A stretch of 64,000 nucleotides of DNA from CAZJZH01 sp964550465 (GTDB lineage: Bacteria > Patescibacteriota > Patescibacteriia > JACRDY01): the NCBI GenBank assembly GCA_964550465.1, contig CAZJZH010000001.1, positions 1 through 64,000 on the forward strand, written 5' to 3'. Made by a program: the position numbers and the translations under genes. Shown piece by piece: positions 7,390-14,786 of the stretch (the stretch's first letter is position 1; each line of letters opens with the position of its first letter). The notes under the pieces are model-generated. The model saw only the letters and a list, made by a program, of their open reading frames with translations, was not told where the DNA came from and did not search any database.

Positions 7390-8058
7390 ATGGGGCTACT
7401 GATTGTCATCGACGGTACAGACGGTTCTGGCAAAGCCACGCAAACCAAGCTGCTGGTGGACCGTCTGACTGATCACGGCTGTACCGTCCAGACCATGGCC
7501 TTTCCTCAGTATGGTAAAAAATCAGCCGGACTGGTGGAAGAATACCTCAGCGGCGCTTACGGTACAGCTGATGCGGTTGATCCACGCATCGCTGCCTTCT
7601 TTTTTGCGGCTGATCGTTACGATGCCAGTTTTCAAATTCGCCAATGGCTGGATAGCGGCTGCGTGGTGGTGCTGGACCGTTATGTCTCTGCCAACATGGG
7701 TCACCAGGGCGCCAAGATTGCCGATGTCGACAAGCGCCAACGCTTCATGACCTGGATCTACCGCTTAGAACATGAATTTTTTGATATTCCGGTGCCGGAT
7801 ATGAACCTCATCTTGCACGTGCCGGCAGCCGTATCACAGCAACTAGCCCAGCAGCGCAATGAAAAAGAATGGGCTGGCAAAACAAGAGATATTCACGAAG
7901 ATGACGCTCAGCACCTAGCGGCAGCCGAAGCCACCTATCTGTGGATGGCCCAGCAGTACCCAGAGTTTCACTTACTCTCCTGTACGGCTGACAACCAGAT
8001 GCTGCCACGTAATGTGATTGCGGAACGGATCTGGCAGGTAGTGAAAGAAAAATTATAG
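7390..8058 (+). CDS. tmk: Thymidylate kinase
   Basis: This kinase phosphorylates dTMP to dTDP. The P-loop is DGTDGSGKATQ near residues 9-19, followed by the DRY motif in VVLDRYVSANMGHQGAK and a lid region near NEKEWAGKTRDIHE. The protein has 222 residues, slightly longer than E. coli Tmk. An upstream in-frame ATG at 7333 would overlap dut by 56 nt; the ATG at 7390, 1 nt after the dut stop, matches the coupling pattern of the operon. It is the last gene before a strong terminator. Confidence 0.94.
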   Translation: MGLLIVIDGTDGSGKATQTKLLVDRLTDHGCTVQTMAFPQYGKKSAGLVEEYLSGAYGTADAVDPRIAAFFFAADRYDASFQIRQWLDSGCVVVLDRYVSANMGHQGAKIADVDKRQRFMTWIYRLEHEFFDIPVPDMNLILHVPAAVSQQLAQQRNEKEWAGKTRDIHEDDAQHLAAAEATYLWMAQQYPEFHLLSCTADNQMLPRNVIAERIWQVVKEKL

Positions 8059-8065
8059 CTATCAG

Positions 8066-8091
8066 AAAACCGCCCCCTCGGGGGCGGTTTT
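8066..8091. terminator. Bidirectional intrinsic terminator
   Basis: AAAACCGCCCC and GGGGCGGTTTT form a perfect stem around a 3-4 nt loop. It ends the thymidylate operon and the convergent lipoprotein gene. Confidence 0.9.
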
Positions 8092-8105
8092 GATCTTTTG
8101 TGTGT

Positions 8106-8741
8106 TTACTCGAGCACCCGCGCCGCGGGCGGCACAGGTGGATCGGGCGATTGGTGGTCGGCGTGGATCCGGACGATCTGTCGATCAACCACCAGCTGAC
8201 CTTCTTGAGGGCGATAAAAGTCATCGACGGTCAGGAAGACCGTTTGACCGACACTGAGGCGGCTGAACTGCTTGGTGATCGGCACCCAGAAATCCAGCTC
8301 CTCCCTCATGACAGTCGCCACAGTGTCCGACTGATAGAACGGATCCCGTTGGAGGTCCTGGACCTCCTCCAGCACCGCCTGCGTCACACCGTGAACACCC
8401 GGCATCTCCAGCAAGTACACATTGCCGGTGCTCGGGTCCACCAGGGCTTGCGCCACCAGCAGCGGCGTACGTTCCGGCACATTGGCCGGCCCGATACGCA
8501 GATCGCCGAAATTGTACAGCGGCTGCACTCGCCGCTCGTTTTCCAAGGTGGCGAGACTCTCCTGCGCACGAGCGAGTTTACCTTGCAATTTATCGCGCTC
8601 AACTTCAGCACGATAAAGCTTCGCCTCCAGTTCCCGGACGTCGTCTCGCAATTGCTGCTCCACGATCGCCCTATCACTGCAGCCAGTGGTGAGGGCGCCC
8701 AACAGCACCCCAACGATCGCGAACAAAATGACTTTCTTCAT
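8106..8741 (-). CDS. Predicted lipoprotein with coiled coil, function unknown
   Basis: About 211 residues starting with a signal peptide that ends in the lipobox LTTGC (lipidated Cys near residue 21), so it is expected on the outer face of the cytoplasmic membrane. A coiled coil follows (EQQLRDDVRELEAKLYRAEV and onward, to about residue 70), then a beta-rich C-terminal region with GQTVFLTVDDFYRPQEGQLVV. The ATG at 8741 is preferred over 8747 because AAGGAGGA ends 6 nt upstream of it. It seems higher in GC than its neighbours. The coiled-coil gene at 8777 lies upstream on the same strand and is probably co-transcribed. I do not recognise the family. Confidence 0.75.
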   Translation of the reverse strand: MKKVILFAIVGVLLGALTTGCSDRAIVEQQLRDDVRELEAKLYRAEVERDKLQGKLARAQESLATLENERRVQPLYNFGDLRIGPANVPERTPLLVAQALVDPSTGNVYLLEMPGVHGVTQAVLEEVQDLQRDPFYQSDTVATVMREELDFWVPITKQFSRLSVGQTVFLTVDDFYRPQEGQLVVDRQIVRIHADHQSPDPPVPPAARVLE

Positions 8742-8776
8742 CCCCATTCCTCCTTTTGGTTGGGGGTTGATTATCC

Positions 8777-9052
8777 TTAACCGCGCCGAACTTTGTCCAG
8801 CAGCAGCTGGTCAAGCCAACGATCCTGCTCGGTGATCTGCGCCGCCGAAATTTCCCACTGCAGCACTTCGTTCTGCTGGCGCAGATCGGCAACCTGTTCT
8901 CGCTGCTGAACGACTTGCTGTTGCAAAGCGACATTTTCCTGCTCCAAGTCAGTGATTTCATCACCAGCCCATGTTACTGTCAATAGCAGAAAAAAGCACA
9001 GGCTGGCCAACCATAGCATGCCGATAATCCCGTCCCTTTCCGATTTGCTCAT
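8777..9052 (-). CDS. Single-pass membrane protein with coiled coil (FtsL/FtsB-like shape)
   Basis: A 91-residue protein with a short cytoplasmic N-terminus, one hydrophobic segment (about residues 8-29) and a Gln/Glu-rich heptad region (EQENVALQQQVVQQREQV and onward). That topology resembles divisome proteins FtsL and FtsB, but I see no specific signature, so function is open. It has a strong promoter and lies 35 nt upstream of the lipoprotein gene, which also has a coiled coil, so the two products may interact. AAGGAG lies 17 nt before the ATG, further than ideal. Confidence 0.65.
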   Translation of the reverse strand: MSKSERDGIIGMLWLASLCFFLLLTVTWAGDEITDLEQENVALQQQVVQQREQVADLRQQNEVLQWEISAAQITEQDRWLDQLLLDKVRRG

Positions 9053-9121
9053 TTCTTACATCTCTGACGCTCCTTCCAACCAGATGCTTCTGGTTATTGT
9101 TAAGGTTCTATACGATATAGT

Positions 9122-9150
9122 AATTTAGCATATTTTGTAAATATTGTCAA
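9122..9150 (-). promoter_or_regulatory. Strong promoter of the coiled-coil/lipoprotein pair
   Basis: On the minus strand a perfect -35 TTGACA (9145-9150), 17-nt spacer and an extended -10 TGC-TAAATT (9122-9127). A 20-bp palindrome abuts its upstream side. Confidence 0.75.
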
Positions 9151-9154
9151 CCAT

Positions 9155-9174
9155 CACACCTATGCATAGGTGTG
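9155..9174. promoter_or_regulatory. Perfect 20-bp palindrome, candidate operator
   Basis: CACACCTATGCATAGGTGTG is fully self-complementary. It lies 4 bp upstream of the -35 box of the minus-strand promoter and about 100 bp upstream of gatB. There is no loop, so it is better explained as a site for a dimeric DNA-binding protein than as an RNA hairpin. The regulator is unknown. Confidence 0.55.
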
Positions 9175-9279
9175 AGGTTAAAATACTATACTCAAATATT
9201 GGACGACAAGCAATATTTTTCATTCAATTTTAGGAAAAATTTCCCTTTTTCTCGGTATCTGTGATAGAATTGTCGTACT

Positions 9280-10761
9280 ATGGCCTATATCCCTACAATT
9301 GGCATGGAAATCCACTTCCATCTCAAGACCACATCAAAGATGTTCTGCGGCTGCGCCAACACCTACAGCAGCCAACCCAACGTCAATATCTGCCCCGTCT
9401 GTACCGGCCAGCCCGGTGCCCTGCCAGTGCCTAACCAACAAGCCATTGAGTGGATCGGCCTGATTGGCTTGGGGTTGAACTGTCAGCTGGCTGAGCAGTT
9501 TTCCTTTGAACGAAAAAATTATTTCTACCCGGACTTGCCCAAGGGTTACCAAATCACCTCTACCACTCACCCACCCTGCATCGGTGGTCACCTGATGGTG
9601 GGCCAGAAAAAAATTCGCGTTAATCATATTCACCTAGAAGAAGACACCGGCAGTCTCAAACACGACACCGCCGGCGTGACGCTAGTTGACCTTAACCGTT
9701 CTAGCGCCCCACTGGTGGAGCTGGTGACTGAGCCGGACATGACCAGCGGCTGGGAGGCCAAGACGTTTTGTAGTGAACTGCAGTTGATCTTGCGGACTCT
9801 GGAGGTAGCAGATGCTGACATGGAGAAAGGCCAGATGCGTTGTGAGGTCAATATCTCACTGCGCCCAGAAGGACAAGCAGAATTTGGTACCAAAGTGGAA
9901 ATCAAAAACCTTAATTCTTTCCGAGCAGTGGAACGAGCGATTGAGTATGAAATCGAGCGACAAGCCGCTCTGCTAGACAAGGGTGAAACAGTCAGTCAGG
10001 AAACCCGCGGCTGGGATGAAAAACAGCAGCGGACCGTGGCTCAGCGCCGCAAAGAAGAGGCTCATGATTACCGCTACTTTCCTGAACCAGACATTCCCCC
10101 ACTGACCTTTGACCAAGCGCGCTATGAACAACTACGCGCCACCTTACCAGAATTACCAGCCGCCAAGCGGCAGCGCTTTATGGGTGAATACGGCTTTGCT
10201 GAAGACGACGCCCGCATCTTAGCTAACGAGCCATCTCTGGCTGCTTTTACTGAAGCGGTGGTGTCTGAGCTGCAGGGCTGGCTGGAGAGCAGTGATGATA
10301 CCAACACACCAGGCGGTGATATCTGGCGAGACAACCAAGCGGCACTGAGTAAACTAGTTAGTGGCTGGATTACCTCTGAACTGTTTAAGATTATCAAAGA
10401 CACTGGCATTGCTCTGGCAGACACTAAAGTGACGCCAGAAAACTTTGCTGAGTTTCTGACCCTAGTGTATCAGAAAAAAATTAACTCCTCGGCTGCGCAG
10501 CAAGTGCTGCAGTTGATGGTAGAAACCGGCCAAGACCCCAGCGATATTGTCGAGGCTGAAGGTTTAAGCCAACTCGATGACACTGCAGCACTGACCGCCG
10601 CTGTCCAAGCAGTCGTTGATGCCAACCCTGATCAAGTAGCGGCTTATAAGGGCGGTAAAGAAGCGTTGTTCAAATTTTTCGTCGGCCAAGTGATGAAAGA
10701 AACCAAGGGTCGGGCTAATCCGGAGGTGGTTGGTGAACTGCTGAAAAAAGCCCTGGGATAA
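9280..10761 (+). CDS. gatB: Asp/Glu-tRNA(Asn/Gln) amidotransferase subunit B
   Basis: GatB binds the misacylated tRNA and transfers ammonia to make Gln-tRNA(Gln) or Asn-tRNA(Asn), working with GatA and GatC, which are not in this window. The 493 residues include the N-terminal GMEIHFHLKT, the Cys cluster CGCANTYSSQPNVNICPVC, HLEEDTGSL, the signature KVEIKNLNSFRAVERAIEYE, and YRYFPEPDIPPL. The C-terminal helical and YqeY-like tail ends with FFVGQVMKETKGRANPEVV. No Shine-Dalgarno is present. A TAGAAT box at 9266-9271 ends only 8 nt before the ATG, so the mRNA may be leaderless. Confidence 0.97.
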   Translation: MAYIPTIGMEIHFHLKTTSKMFCGCANTYSSQPNVNICPVCTGQPGALPVPNQQAIEWIGLIGLGLNCQLAEQFSFERKNYFYPDLPKGYQITSTTHPPCIGGHLMVGQKKIRVNHIHLEEDTGSLKHDTAGVTLVDLNRSSAPLVELVTEPDMTSGWEAKTFCSELQLILRTLEVADADMEKGQMRCEVNISLRPEGQAEFGTKVEIKNLNSFRAVERAIEYEIERQAALLDKGETVSQETRGWDEKQQRTVAQRRKEEAHDYRYFPEPDIPPLTFDQARYEQLRATLPELPAAKRQRFMGEYGFAEDDARILANEPSLAAFTEAVVSELQGWLESSDDTNTPGGDIWRDNQAALSKLVSGWITSELFKIIKDTGIALADTKVTPENFAEFLTLVYQKKINSSAAQQVLQLMVETGQDPSDIVEAEGLSQLDDTAALTAAVQAVVDANPDQVAAYKGGKEALFKFFVGQVMKETKGRANPEVVGELLKKALG

Positions 10762-10778
10762 TCTCCTCACCACCTTTT

Positions 10779-10815
10779 AAAAAACCTCTTCGCTATTTTT
10801 ACTCTGAGGTTTTTT
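10779..10815 (+). terminator. Intrinsic terminator of gatB
   Basis: AAAAAACCTC (10779-10788) and GAGGTTTTTT (10806-10815) pair around a 17-nt loop, 18 nt after the gatB stop. The last two bases overlap the left end of the inverted-repeat element. Confidence 0.75.
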
Positions 10816-11179
10816 ACGTTACTTTTGGGGCAAAAGGTTTCTTTCGCCACTTTTGACAGCAAAAGTGGCCAAAACTGCCGGGTCCGCCGTAGGCGGATTC
10901 GCCCCGGACCCCATATGATTTCACCTATACTCTCTTAAAGCTATAAAAGTAACTCTGTTTCACAGTGCTCTGGGGTCTGGGGGAAACATCCCGCCCGAAG
11001 CTCGCCTCTGGGCGGGTAGGCGCCCTGAGCCCCAAAATGAGCGCGCCGGCCCGCACTTCGTTCCGCTGTACGGAACTACGGCGGGTAAAGAGGCGGCTTA
11101 CCTGTAGGCTTTCTTGTCCGCCGAATCCTGCGAAGCAGGAGAAGGCGGATGGTTACTTTTGACCTCAAAAGTAACGTAA
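10814..11179. repeat. 366-bp non-coding element with 14-bp terminal inverted repeats
   Basis: The ends are perfect inverted copies: TTACGTTACTTTTG at 10814-10827 and CAAAAGTAACGTAA at 11166-11179. Next to each end is a 10-bp perfect hairpin with a 4-nt loop: GCCACTTTTG/CAAAAGTGGC at 10846-10869 and GTTACTTTTG/CAAAAGTAAC at 11152-11175. The inside is GC-rich with further palindromes such as GTCCGCC-GTA-GGCGGA near 10882 and GGGTCCG...CGGACCC. No convincing protein is encoded. It fills the whole gap between the convergent gatB and miaA. The shape fits a MITE-like or REP-like element; no target-site duplication is obvious. Confidence 0.6.
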
Positions 11180-11187
11180 GAAAGTGG

Positions 11188-12105
11188 TTACTGCAAAAAA
11201 TTTTTAACCACCGCCTGCGCTGCTACAAAATCCTCCACCCAGACAATATCCCTATCTCGCTTAAACCAGGTCAGCTGTCGCTTGGCAAAACGGCGGATAT
11301 CAATCTCCAAGTGCGTTACCATGTCCTCATACGACAACTCTTTTTTAAGATAGCGGGCCAACCAGCGATACTCCAAACCAAACTCCTCCATGCGCTTCCA
11401 GGACAGTCCCGCTTGATGTAACCGCTGTGCTTCCTCTACCATATCCTGGTGCTCTAGACGATGCATCAAACGATCATGAATCCGCTGACGTAACACCAGC
11501 GGTGGTAAGCGTAAGCCAATTTTACAAAAAGTATAGGGCGGCGCCTGACGATGTCTTTGAAATGACTGTGGCTGCCCAGAAGTGTAATAAATCTCCAGCG
11601 CCCGCTGCACTCGCCGACGATTATGCTGATCAATACTGTGCCAGCTGTCTGGATCAACTTGTTTCAACACTGCCAATAACTGTGGCAGTGTTTTTTTATC
11701 CAATCGCTGTCTGACCTGTTGTTTATCGGCCGTCTCAGTCGGAAACTGATAGCCTTCCACCACTGCGCTGACATACAACCCCGTCCCACCGACCAGCAGT
11801 GGCAGTTTGCCGCGCTGGAGGATATCTTCAATGGCCTGATAGGCTTTTTCTTGATACTGCTCAACAGTAAAATCAGCCTGAGGATTAACAATATCAATCA
11901 GGTGATGCACCACCTCCTGCTGCTGATACTCTGCTAAATCTTTACCAGTACCCACATCCATGCCGCGGTAGACTTGCCGCGAATCCGCTGAAATAATTTC
12001 GCCATTATATTGCCGCGCCACATCAATAGCTAAACTGGTCTTACCACTGGCAGTTGAGCCGACAATCACCACTACTTTGTCTGTATTACTCTGTATTTTC
12101 GTCAT
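11188..12105 (-). CDS. miaA: tRNA dimethylallyltransferase
   Basis: MiaA adds a dimethylallyl group to A37 of tRNAs that read codons starting with U. The 305 residues begin with the P-loop VGSTASGKTSLAIDVA, followed by the conserved ISADSRQVYRGMDVGTGK, the LVGGTGLYVSAVV motif and the C-terminal QLTWFKRD. The ATG at 12105 is chosen because the P-loop follows directly; an in-frame TTG lies upstream at 12144. The predicted transcription start is about 4 nt before this ATG, so the message looks nearly leaderless. Its stop lies 9 bp from the end of the inverted-repeat element. Confidence 0.96.
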   Translation of the reverse strand: MTKIQSNTDKVVVIVGSTASGKTSLAIDVARQYNGEIISADSRQVYRGMDVGTGKDLAEYQQQEVVHHLIDIVNPQADFTVEQYQEKAYQAIEDILQRGKLPLLVGGTGLYVSAVVEGYQFPTETADKQQVRQRLDKKTLPQLLAVLKQVDPDSWHSIDQHNRRRVQRALEIYYTSGQPQSFQRHRQAPPYTFCKIGLRLPPLVLRQRIHDRLMHRLEHQDMVEEAQRLHQAGLSWKRMEEFGLEYRWLARYLKKELSYEDMVTHLEIDIRRFAKRQLTWFKRDRDIVWVEDFVAAQAVVKNFLQ

Positions 12106-12115
12106 ATACCTTAGC

Positions 12116-12144
12116 AGTATAGGTAAATGCCAGCTTTTACACAA
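12116..12144 (-). promoter_or_regulatory. Promoter of miaA
   Basis: On the minus strand -35 TTGTGT (12139-12144), 17-nt spacer, -10 TATACT (12116-12121). It is divergent from the helicase promoter, with 6 bp between the two -35 boxes. Confidence 0.55.
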
Positions 12145-12150
12145 TCGATA

Positions 12151-12179
12151 TTGACAAAATTTTATAATGCTGTTATACT
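12151..12179 (+). promoter_or_regulatory. Strong extended -10 promoter of the DEAD-box helicase
   Basis: Perfect -35 TTGACA (12151-12156), 17-nt spacer, -10 TATACT (12174-12179) preceded by TGT (extended -10). One of the best promoters in the window. Confidence 0.8.
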
Positions 12180-12185
12180 TGGGTC

Positions 12186-12285
12186 ATTATTCGATTCGCC
12201 TATGCGAATCATCGACTCGAATCTTTTCTGCGTCATACCGCTCCGGTGATCACGATAAGAACCTTGGGTCACCCTAATACAACGT
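12186..12285 (+). promoter_or_regulatory. About 100-nt structured 5' leader of the helicase mRNA
   Basis: The leader holds a perfect hairpin GATTCGC-CTAT-GCGAATC (12193-12210), a further GACTCGAATC nearby, and a possible GGTGA/TCACC pairing (about 12244-12275). There is no Shine-Dalgarno before the ATG at 12286. Long structured leaders are common on cold-shock RNA helicase genes; a regulatory role here is inferred. Confidence 0.4.
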
Positions 12286-13560
12286 ATGACAACGAAACAC
12301 ACCCCTGGTGTTGACTCCCCTCGGTTTACGGACCTGGGCTTGGCACCATCACTCTTGGCTATTTTAGCCAAACTGAAATTTACTACTCCCACGCCGATTC
12401 AGCACCAAGCCATTCCCGCTGTGCTGACCGGTAAAGACATTGTCGGTATCGCCCAAACGGGTACCGGCAAGACGTTGGCGTTTGGCTTGCCAATGCTACA
12501 ACAACTGAGCAAACTAAAAGGGCAAGGCCTGATTTTGCTCCCTACTCGTGACTTGGCCTTACAAGTTGATGAGGTACTGAAAAAAATTGGTAAAGCCGCT
12601 GGTCTCAAAACAGCAGTTATCATTGGTGGAGCCAACATGAAGAAACAGATTCGTGACTTGGCGGGCCGACCACATGTGATTATTGCCACACCCGGTCGAC
12701 TGATTGATCACTTGGAACAACAGACGGTTAGCCTGAAGCTAGTCAAGGTAGCAGTGCTCGATGAAGCAGACCGCATGTTTGACATTGGCTTCATGCCACA
12801 AATCAAACGAATTCTTGAAGCTACCCCTACACAACGACAGACCCTGCTATTCTCTGCTACTATGCCGCCAGCCGTGGCGCAGTTAGCTGCCAAATACATG
12901 AAAACCCCGTTTCGGATTGAAGTGGCACCGGCTGGGCAAGCTTCAAAAAATGTGGAACAGGAAATTTTTGTGGTCTGGAAAGAAGATAAACTGACTCTGT
13001 TGCGAAAAATTGTAACGGAAAATAAGGGTACGATTTTGATTTTTACCCGCACTAAATATGGCGCTAAGAAAACCGCTGCGGCCCTGCGGTCACTCAAACA
13101 GACAGCAGTAGAGATTCACTCTAATCGTTCGCTGGCGCAGCGACGAGATGCCTTAGACGGCTTTAAATCTGGCAAGTACCGGATCATGGTAGCCACTGAC
13201 ATTGCTGCTCGTGGGATTGATGTTGATGGCATCTCTCTGGTAATTAATTTTGACCTACCAGAACAATCCGAAGACTACGTCCACCGTATTGGTCGGACTG
13301 GTCGGGCTAGCCACTTTGGTAAAGCCATCTCCTTTGTCACGCCAGACCAGCACGCTGATGTGAAACAGATTGAAAAACTGATTGATCAGACGCTCAGTAT
13401 CACTGCCCTCCCAGACGACATCCGGCCGGCAAAATTTCCTGATATTTCTGCCAACCAATCCGGTCGACGCCGCCGTGGCCAGGTTGGTCGTAACAGCTAC
13501 CGCAGCCCGGGCAATGCTCGGCGCCGCTCGGCTGGCCGACCCTCACGCCGTCGCCGCTAA
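12286..13560 (+). CDS. DEAD-box ATP-dependent RNA helicase (RhlE-like)
   Basis: A 424-residue RNA helicase that unwinds structured RNA in ribosome assembly or mRNA turnover. All motifs are present: Q-motif around Phe32-Gln39 (FTTPTPIQ), motif I AQTGTGKT (56-63), motif Ib TPGR, motif II DEAD (159-162), motif III SAT (190-192), and motif VI HRIGRTGR in the second RecA domain. The tail is short and very basic (GRRRRGQVGRNSYR, ending PSRRRR), suited to RNA binding. The tail suggests an RhlE-type rather than a CsdA- or DbpA-type helicase. It has its own promoter, a long leader and a terminator. Confidence 0.95.
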   Translation: MTTKHTPGVDSPRFTDLGLAPSLLAILAKLKFTTPTPIQHQAIPAVLTGKDIVGIAQTGTGKTLAFGLPMLQQLSKLKGQGLILLPTRDLALQVDEVLKKIGKAAGLKTAVIIGGANMKKQIRDLAGRPHVIIATPGRLIDHLEQQTVSLKLVKVAVLDEADRMFDIGFMPQIKRILEATPTQRQTLLFSATMPPAVAQLAAKYMKTPFRIEVAPAGQASKNVEQEIFVVWKEDKLTLLRKIVTENKGTILIFTRTKYGAKKTAAALRSLKQTAVEIHSNRSLAQRRDALDGFKSGKYRIMVATDIAARGIDVDGISLVINFDLPEQSEDYVHRIGRTGRASHFGKAISFVTPDQHADVKQIEKLIDQTLSITALPDDIRPAKFPDISANQSGRRRRGQVGRNSYRSPGNARRRSAGRPSRRRR

Positions 13561-13565
13561 GCCTC

Positions 13566-13597
13566 AAAAATCATCCGTCTCGGCGGATGATTTTTTT
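13566..13597. terminator. Bidirectional intrinsic terminator
   Basis: AAAAATCATCCG and CGGATGATTTTTTT form a stem after the helicase stop. On the other strand it can end the minus-strand operon that finishes at 13699. Confidence 0.88.
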
Positions 13598-13698
13598 GAT
13601 CCTATCTTATTTATTGTGATTTTCTCCGAGCTTGCCCGTCATAGCTCACGGGTTCGCCAACAGCGCTGCGTACAGTTGTTCAGGCTAGCGACTTCGGC

Positions 13699-13869
13699 TT
13701 AGGCTACTGGTCGCGAGGAGCGACGGCGAGCCTTACCAATACTGCCGGCATACTGTTTATTGTGCTGCTGGCGTAGCTGCTGGGCAGCCCGAGTGGCGCC
13801 TTTGGGCTGCTGAGTGGCTTTACGGCGTTGCTGAGCGCGACGGTCTGCCTTGGTCTGGGCTGCTGACAT
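13699..13869 (-). CDS. Small basic protein (56 aa), unknown function
   Basis: A short reading frame from the ATG at 13869 to TAA at 13699-13701. The product begins MSAAQTKADRRAQQRRK and ends KARRRSSRPVA; it is dominated by Arg, Lys, Gln and Ala, with no hydrophobic segment. The ATG follows the stop of the DUF5667-like gene by 2 nt, the same coupling used by most genes here, and a terminator follows. The composition would suit nucleic-acid binding, like a small ribosome-associated protein, but I cannot assign a family. Confidence 0.6.
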   Translation of the reverse strand: MSAAQTKADRRAQQRRKATQQPKGATRAAQQLRQQHNKQYAGSIGKARRRSSRPVA

Positions 13870-13871
13870 AG

Positions 13872-14786
13872 TTATTCAAATAATTGACGCGTTTCTTCCA
13901 ACGCTTGTTGAGCATCACGCTGCTGCTGGGCAGCCCGCCACTGCTCTACCTGAGCTGAGACTTCCTTATAGGTCCCACCAATAAACTCTGTCCGCTCAAT
14001 CCGTTTAATAGTGACTGGTTCTGGCTCAAAGGTCAGCCAGTGCTCAACAATAGCCTGCCGACTAGCTGTGCTGATGCTGGCAAAGTCTGTGTCGATATCA
14101 GCTACCGTGTCAGTCACTGCCTGCTGGCCGACTGTAAACAATTCAGCTAATTGCGTAGCCAAATCTAATTCTAGTAGCCGCCGGACCCAATCACTTTCTC
14201 CCCCGGCTCGACTGAGCAAGGCGTCAACCACTAGTTCTTCTGTGCTTGTAGTAGTAGTGACTATAGTTAACTCATCAAAGGTGGTCTGCAGCGCTGCTGC
14301 CGTCGCCGCGTTGAGCGCCTCATCATCGACTGGTGTTGCCGCCACACTACGGAGTCCGTACTGCCGGTCAACCTGGCCAGCCACATACTGCTCCAGCAAT
14401 TGCTGGCGTGTTACCTCATCACGTAGCTGCTCTTGCGCCGCCATGATATCGGCGGTCAAATCAGCTGACTGTCGTTGATAGACTGCCAAGGCCTGGGCGC
14501 TGGCGGTCAGTGTTTTTTGATCAGCTGGAGCGGCAAATAATGCCTCGACTTCTGCCACCCGCTGCGCCAGTTGCTCTTGGCGAACCGTAGCCCGAGACAG
14601 CGCATCGGGCTGAAACCACAGCTGCACGCCTCGCCACCATTCTTTGATCGGATAGAGGGCGCTGGTTGGCAAAAGACCAGCATCGGTCGATTGCCCCGCT
14701 GCTGCGTTCACACTACTGCTCAGACCGAGCAGTAGTACTACTAAGAGCGTGCTAACTAGTTTTATCTGCCATTTGTTGTTGTACAT
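13872..14786 (-). CDS. Secreted DUF5667-like protein
   Basis: About 304 residues with an N-terminal signal peptide or anchor (hydrophobic residues 9-30, ending near NAAAG). LPTSALYPIKEWWRGVQLWF and the Arg/Glu/Ala-rich helical stretch after it match the DUF5667 pattern of exported proteins in CPR bacteria and Actinobacteria. The rest is helical, rich in Ala, Glu and Gln. Function is unknown. The ATG at 14786 lies inside the last codons of thrS (35-nt overlap); an in-frame TTG is 6 nt upstream. Confidence 0.75.
   Translation of the reverse strand: MYNNKWQIKLVSTLLVVLLLGLSSSVNAAAGQSTDAGLLPTSALYPIKEWWRGVQLWFQPDALSRATVRQEQLAQRVAEVEALFAAPADQKTLTASAQALAVYQRQSADLTADIMAAQEQLRDEVTRQQLLEQYVAGQVDRQYGLRSVAATPVDDEALNAATAAALQTTFDELTIVTTTTSTEELVVDALLSRAGGESDWVRRLLELDLATQLAELFTVGQQAVTDTVADIDTDFASISTASRQAIVEHWLTFEPEPVTIKRIERTEFIGGTYKEVSAQVEQWRAAQQQRDAQQALEETRQLFE

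Noticed and set aside
8100..8780. 226-codon open frame on the plus strand opposite the lipoprotein gene
   Set aside because: The minus-strand frame has a lipobox, a perfect Shine-Dalgarno and a coiled coil; the plus frame is a side effect of high GC.
10965..11162. Short open frame within the inverted-repeat element
   Set aside because: The sequence is Arg/Ser/Pro-rich, low in information, and runs through palindromes; it has no start signals.
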